DNA from: Candidatus Dormiibacterota bacterium
GTDB taxonomy: Bacteria; Chloroflexota; Dormibacteria; Aeolococcales; Aeolococcaceae
Direction: 5' to 3'
DNA: 5,882 nt
Assembly (NCBI GenBank): GCA_027451645.1
Contig: DAIDIX010000120.1
Span: 1 to 5,882, forward strand
In this document: positions 1 to 5,341 of the stretch, piece after piece
How positions within the stretch are numbered: the stretch's first letter is position 1
Layout of the letters: each line of letters opens with the position of its first letter
Notes under the pieces: generated by a model
Told to the model about the DNA's origin: nothing
What the model saw: the letters and a program-made list of their open reading frames with translations, nothing else
Databases searched by the model: none
Position numbers and translations under genes: made by a program

Positions 1-2036
1 GGAAGCATGGGAAGGAAAGGCAGAAATGCTGATGCGCCAGCAGCACTCACCATGTTGCCAAAGTTGCTTGACATCTGCATGAGAAGGTACTTGGTGGTAT
101 TGGCAAAAATTGTCCTGCCCCGGCGTACCCCTTCAGCAAGGACGAGAAGATCTTTCTCCATGAGGATGACATCTGCAGCATCCTTTGCAATGTCCGTTGC
201 ACTGTCGACGGTAATGCCGACATCTGCAGCATGGAGAGCGAGTGCATCATTGACTCCATCCCCAAGAAATCCAACCCCACCCCTGTCCTTCCTGAAGAGC
301 CTGACGATCCGTGCCTTCTGTTCCGGACTCACCCGTGCGAAGATGGTCGTATCCTCAGCAAGCGGGAGAAGGACTGCATCCTCAAGTGCATCGATATCTC
401 CACCAGTGAGGATGCGGTGAACCGGTATGCCGAGTTCAGTGCAGACAGTACGTGCAACATCTGGATGGTCCCCTGTCACTATGCGAAGCATAATTCCGAG
501 CTCTGCAAGGGTCTGGAGGGCAGTACGGGCATCGTCACGTGGGGGATCTTCGAATATGAGGAGACCCCTGTATGTGAGATTCCTCTCATCCTCTGGGGAA
601 ATAGAGGGCGATGCAGGGCAGTCTGCAGTTGCAATGGCAAGCACACGGTAGCCAGCCTGGAACGCAGCAGCAGTGGTGGCATAGTCTTCATCCGTTGCTG
701 CAGGGCAGAGTGGCAGTACGGCATCAGGAGCACCCCGAGTGATGAAATGTGTAGAGCCTTCAAACGTGACTAGCGCGGATTCACGACGGCGGTACGGATC
801 AAAGGGGAGAAGCGCATGTCGTTCAATGGTGCCAAGCCATGTGTGCAGTGTGGATGAGGCTCCCTGCCAGAGTGCATTATCGAGGGGATCCGGGAGACAG
901 TCAGACTGTGTGGCAGGCAGAGAACTCATGCTCGCAAGTCCAAGGCGGAGAAGATGGTCCGAGTCAGTTGGACCCTGGGTGGAGTGAAAGGAGATCGTGC
1001 CTGTCGTGAGTGTTCCAGTCTTGTCTGTGAGGAGAAGGGTCATATCGCCAAGATCTTCGATGCAGACGAGCCGCTTCACGAGGACGTGGGAGTCCCTGAG
1101 CAGATGGGATCCAGATGCAAGACTCGTTGTCACGATAGCGGGAAGCAGTTGAGGAGTAAGTCCCACTGCAATGGCAAGTGAGAAGAGGAGCGCATCGATG
1201 AAGGGGCGGTGGAGCATGAGATTGAGAACAAAAATGCCAGCTGTCAGGATGAGCGCAATGCGGATGAGGAGGAGTGAGAAGCTCGTGAGTCCGCGCTGGA
1301 ACTCTGTCATGGGCACTGTCTCAGACAGCTGTTCAGCTATCCTGCCAAAGGTAGTTGCACTTCCAGTTGCAGTGACAATGCCAGTCCCCTCTCCTCGCTG
1401 CACGAGCGTACCCATGAGTGCGCATGGACTGCAGTCTGCAATCGTTGCTGCTCCATCGAGCGGATTGACCTGCTTCTCCTTGAGTGGAGATTCCCCAGTG
1501 ATGATTGACTCATCGCAGGCCAGCGCATGCGCGTCCATGATGCGCATGTCAGCAGGAACCACCTGTCCAAGGTGCAGCTCGACAATGTCTCCAGGAACGA
1601 GTTCGCCAACATCGATCTCCTTGAGCATGGAATCACGCCTGACAAACACGCGGTGGCGAATTTCATCGTGCAGCGCCTGGGCTGCACGCTCTGCACGGTA
1701 TTCATTGATGAATCCAAGTCCGATGGACAGCACAAGAATGATGACAATGATGATGGCACTTTCCTGCTGGCCAAGAAAAAAGGACGCGCATGCAGTGATG
1801 CCGAGCAGAACGACGAGGGGAGATCGGAACTGATGGAGCAGGACATGAACTCCTGCAGCATGGTGGAGGTGGATTGCATTTGGGCCGAAACTGCTGAGAC
1901 GATACTGCGCTTCACGTGAGGTGAGGCCGCGGATTGACGTGTGAAGCTGTGCACATATGTTCTCAGCCGTCATTCCCGATGCTGTGACAGCATCAAGATG
2001 CGGGAGCTGTGACATATTCTCAGCGGGTTCCTGCAT
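1..2036 (-). CDS. mgtA: Magnesium-importing P-type ATPase (P3B, MgtA/MgtB type), C-terminus beyond window
   Basis: An inner-membrane pump expected to use ATP hydrolysis to drive Mg2+ into the cell. The frame is open from ATG 2036 to the left edge (678 codons); the family usually has about 900 residues, so the last membrane segments are missing. Visible in order: N-terminal cytoplasmic stretch; TM1-2 at about 70-110; actuator-domain TGES at 180-183; TM3-4 at about 245-310 with LTPQLLP at 293-299; phosphorylation motif DKTGTLT with Asp338; nucleotide-domain DPLDNALW at 383-390 and RGAPD from Arg434; hinge GDGVNDA with Asp593 and Asp597; TM5 SSNFGN at 656-661, then ASAFLPFLPML at the edge. LTPxxLP plus SSNFGN and FLPFLPML are characteristic of MgtA rather than of Ca2+, heavy-metal or K+ pumps. 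Oddities: the MgtA motif normally reads LTPEMLP, so residue 296 is Gln instead of Glu, and the KGAP lysine is Arg434. An in-frame TAG at 2049-2051 makes ATG 2036 the first possible start, but it has no good Shine-Dalgarno; ATG 2015 is an alternative. Family call is confident; the transported ion is inferred. Confidence 0.95.
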   Translation of the reverse strand, partial: MQEPAENMSQLPHLDAVTASGMTAENICAQLHTSIRGLTSREAQYRLSSFGPNAIHLHHAAGVHVLLHQFRSPLVVLLGITACASFFLGQQESAIIIVIILVLSIGLGFINEYRAERAAQALHDEIRHRVFVRRDSMLKEIDVGELVPGDIVELHLGQVVPADMRIMDAHALACDESIITGESPLKEKQVNPLDGAATIADCSPCALMGTLVQRGEGTGIVTATGSATTFGRIAEQLSETVPMTEFQRGLTSFSLLLIRIALILTAGIFVLNLMLHRPFIDALLFSLAIAVGLTPQLLPAIVTTSLASGSHLLRDSHVLVKRLVCIEDLGDMTLLLTDKTGTLTTGTISFHSTQGPTDSDHLLRLGLASMSSLPATQSDCLPDPLDNALWQGASSTLHTWLGTIERHALLPFDPYRRRESALVTFEGSTHFITRGAPDAVLPLCPAATDEDYATTAAAFQAGYRVLAIATADCPASPSISPEDERNLTYRGLLIFEDPPRDDARTALQTLAELGIMLRIVTGDHPDVARTVCTELGIPVHRILTGGDIDALEDAVLLPLAEDTTIFARVSPEQKARIVRLFRKDRGGVGFLGDGVNDALALHAADVGITVDSATDIAKDAADVILMEKDLLVLAEGVRRGRTIFANTTKYLLMQMSSNFGNMVSAAGASAFLPFLPML

Positions 2037-2045
2037 GGAGAGAAA

Positions 2046-2124
2046 TCTCTAGAAACGCACTTAACGTTATCCCACGTCCAGTCTATGCCCTTCCGCAGTG
2101 GCCGTACAGGAGTGCTTCTAGAGA
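2046..2124 (-). promoter_or_regulatory. Long-range inverted repeat in the mgtA leader
   Basis: Plus-strand arm 2046-2061 (TCTCTAGAA, then AC, then GCACT) is complementary to arm 2111-2124 (AGTGC, then TTCTAGAGA). In the minus-strand transcript this gives a 14-bp stem with a 2-nt bulge and a 49-nt loop. The 5' arm contains the TAG stop (2118-2120) of the upstream gene, and the 3' arm ends 9 nt before the mgtA ATG. Part of the 3' arm (2047-2050) can instead pair with 2039-2042 as a small hairpin beside the start codon. No U-run follows, so it does not look like a simple terminator. mgtA genes in other bacteria are commonly controlled through their mRNA leaders; a similar role here is inference. 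Confidence 0.4.
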
Positions 2125-2681
2125 GTCTGCCCTGCTGGCGGGAGGAAGCCGTGCACTGCAGCACGGATCCGGGACATTGTGGGGAGATGAAGAGGTGTTG
2201 ACTGTGCAAGGAGTGAACGTGTCGCAGGGGAGACCATATTTCGCAGAACACCCAGGTGGCTCTCATTCCAGGCAATGAGAGCAGCACGGAGCACTTCCTG
2301 CTCAGGGCCCTCTTCCTGTCCAGGTGGAAGCGAGAAATACCTGTCCAGAGCGGTGCAGACCGTGGTCAGGATTTCTGGCCGTTCGGGGAGAGCACGAACT
2401 CCGCTGATGGGAACGCTACGGGTAAAGAGCCATGGCCACGACGAGGAGATGTACCGTCCGACAATGCCAACTGGACGGAAGACTGCTCCTGCTGCTGATG
2501 CGTCGAAGACATCGACTGTGCCATCCCTGCGCACTTCCCTGCTGAGAAGAAGAGTCGGGTACCAGTTGCCAAACGCGTCCTTGACGAGTACAGGTGGAGC
2601 AGCCGAGGTGGAGAGGGACGGACTCCTGAACAGCTTCAGGAGACTGCGATACAGGTAGCGGCTGTCAGTGAACGTTGACAC
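2118..2681 (-). CDS. Hypothetical protein upstream of mgtA, 187 residues
   Basis: I do not recognise this protein. It starts at GTG 2681, supported by a strong Shine-Dalgarno 7 nt upstream, and ends at TAG 2118-2120. There is no signal peptide, convincing membrane helix or cysteine cluster, so it is probably cytoplasmic. Residues 1-20 are basic and look helical. Residues about 30-95 look beta-rich, with aromatic and proline patches such as FGNWYP (37-42) and SSWPWLF (80-86). Residues about 100-178 look mainly helical, with a Gly/Glu-rich loop at 120-129. It reads in the same direction as mgtA with an 81-nt gap, so the two may share a transcript, and its stop codon lies inside the inverted repeat before mgtA. 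A role in Mg2+ uptake is only a guess from position. The good ribosome binding site and protein-like composition support a real gene over the overlapping frames. Confidence 0.75.
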   Translation of the reverse strand: MSTFTDSRYLYRSLLKLFRSPSLSTSAAPPVLVKDAFGNWYPTLLLSREVRRDGTVDVFDASAAGAVFRPVGIVGRYISSSWPWLFTRSVPISGVRALPERPEILTTVCTALDRYFSLPPGQEEGPEQEVLRAALIAWNESHLGVLRNMVSPATRSLLAQSTPLHLPTMSRIRAAVHGFLPPAGQTL

Positions 2682-2688
2682 AGTGATA

Positions 2689-2697
2689 CTCCCCCTT
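2689..2697 (-). promoter_or_regulatory. Ribosome binding site for the 187-residue hypothetical gene
   Basis: The minus strand reads AAGGGGGAG, ending 7 nt before GTG 2681. This spacing fixes the GTG as the start codon and supports the gene as genuinely translated. Confidence 0.7.
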
Positions 2698-2833
2698 GCG
2701 CATCATGACCTGTCTTCAATCATGACGGATATGAGGGGGCATGGAAACGGAAGAGGTGCATCTCATGGAAAGTGGGGTAGGTGCCAACTGGGTGTATGCG
2801 CAGTACAGTGGAGTCGAAATGACTCCTCCGAAT
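2698..2833. other. Divergent intergenic region with an ATCATGAC direct repeat
   Basis: This stretch separates the minus-strand hypothetical gene from the plus-strand membrane-protein gene and should carry both promoters. An 8-bp direct repeat, ATCATGAC, lies at 2702-2709 and 2719-2726, 17 bp apart, so the copies fall roughly 1.6 helical turns from each other; each contains the palindrome TCATGA. On the minus strand, TTTCCA (2742-2747) and CATGAT (2719-2724) are 17 bp apart and form a weak -35/-10 candidate for the hypothetical gene. I see no convincing promoter on the plus strand and no small gene. Confidence 0.3.
2810..2826 (+). promoter_or_regulatory. Inverted repeat GGAGTC-5-GACTCC before the membrane-protein gene
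   Basis: Arms 2810-2815 and 2821-2826 are perfect complements around a GAAAT centre. The repeat lies immediately upstream of the purine-rich ribosome binding site at 2834-2841. It could be an operator or a leader hairpin. A second, smaller hairpin (2826-2829 with 2834-2837) would cover the ribosome binding site. Confidence 0.3.
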
Positions 2834-2841
2834 GGAGAGAG
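2834..2841 (+). promoter_or_regulatory. Probable ribosome binding site for the membrane-protein gene
   Basis: GGAGAGAG ends 8 nt before ATG 2850. No comparable sequence precedes the in-frame ATG at 2832, so this site favours 2850 as the start; ATG 2865 remains possible. Confidence 0.5.
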
Positions 2842-2849
2842 AATCCGAT

Positions 2850-3944
2850 ATGGGACAGCATGACATGAGCAAGAGCCCGCATAGTGGAGGGGACCCGGTA
2901 CATGCCGGTGGAATACCCTTTCGGCATCGCAGGCTCCATCCGCTCTCGACTATGAGGGCAGCAGTCCGCCATCACTGGACGACTGTCCTTGGAGCAGGAG
3001 CACTCGCTGCTCTTGTCATTGCAGTTGATCCACGCAAGGTGCTCGCAGCCTTTGACCAGGCGGACCTGAAACTGCTCGTGCTCATGATTCCCTGTGCATT
3101 TGCGATCTATGCCTTCCGTTCAATTACATGGTGGATAGAGCTGCAGTTTCTCAGGCTCGGTGTCAGCTTTGCTGATGCAGTGGTTGTGACATTCATCAGC
3201 CAGCTGTTTGTCTTCCTTCCTGGTGGGGACCTCTGGCGGGTTCCCATTGTCAGGACACAGGTGAGCGTGCCTGTTGAGGCGGGAATCATTACAGGAGCAG
3301 TCGTTTTCGATGATCTGCTCTACTTCTTCGTTCTCACTCTCATCATGGGAGTGACCATGGGCAGCTCACTGCTTCTCATCATCGGGTTTGCAGCGCTTCT
3401 TGTCCCACAGTGCATCGTATTCGGGATTCTCCTCTCGAAGCGTGTGTTCACGTTTCTCAGTGAGGCAGTTCTCCGCTGGAAGGCGCTTTCCAGATTCAGT
3501 CCATATGTGCGAAGCATTGGTCCAACCTTCCGCATGCTTGCACAGCCACGGCTCATCGTGCAGGTGATGTGCATAGATGCTGTGGCGGCAGGCTGCGCAG
3601 TGCTCCTGTTCTATCTCGGCCTTGCAGCAGTGCATGCGAATGTCTCCTTTGGGCATACTGCAGCAGTCTATGCATTTGGCCAGGTGTCATCGAACTATAC
3701 AGTCATACCTGGAGCTCTTGGAGTGTATGAGGGCCTCATGACTGCCCTCATTGCAGTCCAGGGTGTCAGTCCTGCACTTGCTGCAGTTGGTGCTCTCCTG
3801 TATCGAGCAGCGAATGATGTGCTCATGGCCGTTGTGGGACTTGCAGTAGCCCTCATTACAGGACATCTCCACACTCTTGCTGAGCGTGAAGAGTCTGCAC
3901 GCGAGGGTGAGGAGACGGATACGCATACTACGCAAGATGCATGA
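2850..3944 (+). CDS. Polytopic membrane protein, UPF0104 / lysylphosphatidylglycerol synthase TM-domain family
   Basis: An integral membrane protein related to the flippase-like transmembrane half of lysylphosphatidylglycerol synthase (COG0392 type). The family is linked to lipid or lipid-linked sugar handling at the cytoplasmic membrane, but the substrate here is unknown. From ATG 2850 it has 364 residues: a charged, His-rich N-terminus to about 43, then roughly eight hydrophobic segments, the first at about 44-60 and the last ending near 338, then an acidic hydrophilic tail. Family landmarks are LPGGDLWR at 123-130 and, near the end, IPGALGVYEG at 286-295 followed by SPALAAVGALLYR at 307-319; the PGxxGxxEG...LLYR pattern is the family's most recognisable block. 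There is no fused aminoacyl-transferase domain, so it is not a complete MprF. The start was chosen by its ribosome binding site; 2832 and 2865 are in-frame alternatives. Its 3' end overlaps the convergent YkoP-like gene by 17 bp. Confidence 0.88.
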   Translation: MGQHDMSKSPHSGGDPVHAGGIPFRHRRLHPLSTMRAAVRHHWTTVLGAGALAALVIAVDPRKVLAAFDQADLKLLVLMIPCAFAIYAFRSITWWIELQFLRLGVSFADAVVVTFISQLFVFLPGGDLWRVPIVRTQVSVPVEAGIITGAVVFDDLLYFFVLTLIMGVTMGSSLLLIIGFAALLVPQCIVFGILLSKRVFTFLSEAVLRWKALSRFSPYVRSIGPTFRMLAQPRLIVQVMCIDAVAAGCAVLLFYLGLAAVHANVSFGHTAAVYAFGQVSSNYTVIPGALGVYEGLMTALIAVQGVSPALAAVGALLYRAANDVLMAVVGLAVALITGHLHTLAEREESAREGEETDTHTTQDA

Positions 3945-4530
3945 GTGCATCCCGATCGAGCCAGAGTTCATAGGGCCAGCGGCGAGCTGCATGGAGGACA
4001 GCGTTCCAGCCATCGGGATGGTATTGCAGTATGAGTCCAGCCATGAAGTACCGCTCGAGCTGTACTCCTGGTGTTCGTGGGCACGCGTCAACCTCGAATC
4101 CAAACCGGCGGGCTGGTGCTCCGAAGAGTGTTGTTCCATGGAGTGCTGCCACATCGGAAAACGCGCGTCTGGTGAGCAGCTGCTGGAGGATGAGGAGATC
4201 GGCATGGAGCTGCTTCATGAGAAGCCACGGTGTACCGGAACCAAGGGAAGCAAGCCACGTGTTGTTGAAATGCAGCTCCAGGATGGGATCGCCTGCGGAA
4301 ATGGTTGTACCTTCACGGAAGGTGTGAGTTCGGGGAGCACGGGACCTGGCATACCGGAGGAGTGAATGGGGAGTGATGATGTGGGCTGGGTGCATGAATT
4401 CGTACCACCGTTCCCAGAGCCTCCACACAGTGAGTACTCCGTGCGGGGGTGTGGAGCCGAAATTGAGACGGAGAAGATGCCACGCAAGCGGTATGCCACT
4501 CTTGTGACGGTTGTGGCCAGGTACAGTCAT
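3928..4530 (-). CDS. YkoP-like protein, second gene of a two-gene operon
   Basis: A 200-residue protein without signal peptide or clear membrane helices. Its pattern resembles the YkoP-like domain of Bacillus and related bacteria, which also occurs near or fused to polysaccharide deacetylases: an N-terminal segment rich in Trp and Arg (VWRLWERWYEF, 35-45), a beta segment ending in REGTTISAGDP (72-82), then the conserved-looking LELHFNN at 84-90, followed by a helical region with LLMKQLHADLLILQQLL. The molecular function of that family is not established to my knowledge, so none is assigned. It begins 16 nt after the stop of the zinc-protein gene and has no obvious Shine-Dalgarno, suggesting translation coupled to that gene. 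It ends at TAG 3928-3930, inside the last codons of the convergent membrane-protein gene. The family resemblance comes from memory of the motif pattern and is moderately sure; the reading frame itself is well supported. Confidence 0.8.
   Translation of the reverse strand: MTVPGHNRHKSGIPLAWHLLRLNFGSTPPHGVLTVWRLWERWYEFMHPAHIITPHSLLRYARSRAPRTHTFREGTTISAGDPILELHFNNTWLASLGSGTPWLLMKQLHADLLILQQLLTRRAFSDVAALHGTTLFGAPARRFGFEVDACPRTPGVQLERYFMAGLILQYHPDGWNAVLHAARRWPYELWLDRDALMHLA
3936..3951. repeat. Hairpin GATGCA-TGAG-TGCATC at the convergent gene ends
   Basis: A perfect 6-bp stem with a 4-nt loop; the plus-strand TGA stop (3942-3944) sits in the loop. It spans the overlap of the two convergent genes. 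It is short and has no T-run on either side, so a terminator role is doubtful. Confidence 0.3.
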
Positions 4531-4546
4531 GGTTTCGTTGGGATCG

Positions 4547-5185
4547 TTATTCTCGTGGAGGGAAGAGATAGGTATTCATGACACCCCTCCGGATGGCATC
4601 GAGGATGGACTGGTAGAAGACATCCCGCTCGTACCGGTCAAGTGCAGGATCGATTGGATCTCCACGTTCCCTGTGGAGTATCCATGGAGGAGTGCCACGG
4701 AATGCTTCATCTCCGTTGACAAGGACTGCCACACTCGTATCTGCATCTTCCCGTATGGCAAGCTCAATGAGAATGGGCGTGCCATGGGTATCGCGGAATT
4801 CCCACGTTGACTGCCATACTGTCGTGCCCGCTTCATCCGCAACAGCATAGGCAGGAGGGTGGGAAGTGAAATCGGAAGGACTCTTGTGCTGGCCAATCAT
4901 TGCCTGGAGTGGAGGATCAAGATCGTTGCGGAGCCAGCTGATGAGCGATGGAATGCGGTTGAACACATCAGGGAGGTTTGACTCGTCAGCAATGCTGCCC
5001 TCGATTCCCAGAGCGAGAACCGTGTTTGCATGTCGCCTGCAGAGCAGTGATCCACCAATGACTACCCGGTGCTCCTGGCACCAGTAGGTTTCACAATGCT
5101 CTCCATGCCTGTCGACATAGACGCACTGGGCAACAGAAGTTGCAGTGCAGTCGGGCATAGAACAGGTGCGTGGGGAAGCAGTCAT
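4547..5185 (-). CDS. Cys/His-rich N-terminal putative zinc-binding protein, first gene of a two-gene operon
   Basis: A 212-residue protein I cannot name. The first 52 residues are dense in possible metal ligands: Cys8, Cys13, Cys21, Cys31, Cys36, His39, Cys49 and His52, with CRRH at 49-52 and further histidines at 27 and 30. This spacing resembles compact treble-clef or B-box-like zinc folds and could hold two Zn2+. No cysteine occurs after residue 52. The remaining 160 residues form a separate domain, predicted helical around 70-100 and then beta-rich (TTVWQSTWEFRD, ILIELAIRED), ending with a helix and LFPPRE. No signal peptide or membrane helix is seen, so it is likely cytoplasmic. The start ATG 5185 has no clear Shine-Dalgarno. 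The stop TAA lies 16 nt before the YkoP-like gene, so the two are probably one transcript. It is transcribed away from the sulfide:quinone oxidoreductase-like gene across a shared 156-bp region. Confidence 0.8.
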   Translation of the reverse strand: MTASPRTCSMPDCTATSVAQCVYVDRHGEHCETYWCQEHRVVIGGSLLCRRHANTVLALGIEGSIADESNLPDVFNRIPSLISWLRNDLDPPLQAMIGQHKSPSDFTSHPPAYAVADEAGTTVWQSTWEFRDTHGTPILIELAIREDADTSVAVLVNGDEAFRGTPPWILHRERGDPIDPALDRYERDVFYQSILDAIRRGVMNTYLFPPRE

Positions 5186-5236
5186 TGCAGATACGTCGAT
5201 GAAAGAGTGCGGTTGTCAGACTCGATCATAGACTAC

Positions 5237-5246
5237 TGCAGCTGCA
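5237..5246. repeat. 10-bp perfect palindrome TGCAGCTGCA
   Basis: A perfect palindrome in the presumed 5' leader of the zinc-protein gene, 52 bp upstream of its start. It contains PstI- and PvuII-like hexamers. It could be a protein-binding site, but palindromes of this length made of TGCA/GCAG words can occur by chance in this sequence, where such words are common. Confidence 0.2.
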
Positions 5247-5275
5247 TGCTCGCGTGGAACACCGGAATGGATCTG

Positions 5276-5315
5276 CCATATACGAACCTTTAGCAACGCG
5301 CTAAACTATATATGG
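5276..5315. promoter_or_regulatory. Nested dyad with candidate divergent promoters between the zinc-protein operon and sqr
   Basis: Outer arms CCATATA (5276-5282) and TATATGG (5309-5315) enclose inner arms TTTAGC (5289-5294) and GCTAAA (5300-5305) with centre AACGC; the two dyads are centred about 1.5 bp apart. The right outer arm supplies a -10-like TATATA (5307-5312) for the plus-strand flavoprotein gene, whose -35 would be poor. The left outer arm supplies TATATG on the minus strand, 17 bp after TTTAGC (5300-5305 read on that strand), a possible promoter for the zinc-protein operon. An inner operator lying between divergent -10 elements is the usual layout for a repressor controlling both sides. 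Which regulator binds is unknown; sulfide-responsive ArsR-type repressors act near sqr genes in other bacteria. Confidence 0.5.
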
Positions 5316-5328
5316 AACGACAGCAAAC

Positions 5329-5336
5329 GGAGGTGG
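5329..5336 (+). promoter_or_regulatory. Strong ribosome binding site for the sqr-like gene
   Basis: GGAGGTGG lies 5 nt before ATG 5342 (7 nt counting from GGAGGT). It is the best Shine-Dalgarno in the window, suggests efficient translation, and fixes the start codon. Confidence 0.85.
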
Positions 5337-5341
5337 CAGAC

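Noticed and set aside
231..773. Open frame on the plus strand, 180 codons
   Set aside because: It lies antisense to the P- and N-domain coding region of the magnesium ATPase, whose conserved motifs are all in the minus-strand frame; no ribosome binding site or recognisable protein.
1171..1954. Open frames on both strands (1171-1833 and 1527-1919 plus, 1337-1954 minus)
   Set aside because: All overlap the ATPase in other frames. Their Met/Ser/Arg-rich composition is typical of shadow frames, while the ATPase frame reads TGES and the TM segments without a break.
2062..2069. TAACGTTA palindrome in the gap before mgtA
   Set aside because: An 8-bp palindrome alone is too common to claim as an operator; it falls in the loop of the larger inverted repeat.
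2046..2124. Inverted repeat before mgtA as an intrinsic terminator
   Set aside because: The loop is 49 nt long, the stem is not GC-rich and no U-run follows, so a terminator reading is unlikely.
2675..2680. Perfect -35-like TTGACA on the plus strand
   Set aside because: It lies inside the start of the minus-strand hypothetical gene and no -10-like hexamer occurs 16-18 bp downstream.
2850..3944. Complete MprF-type lysylphosphatidylglycerol synthase
   Set aside because: Only the membrane domain is present; the protein ends after a short hydrophilic tail with no aminoacyl-transferase domain.
3687..4365. Open frames 3687-4205 (minus) and 3877-4365 (plus)
   Set aside because: They are out-of-frame shadows of the membrane protein and the YkoP-like gene, with Ser/Cys/His- or Glu/Cys-skewed composition and no ribosome binding site.
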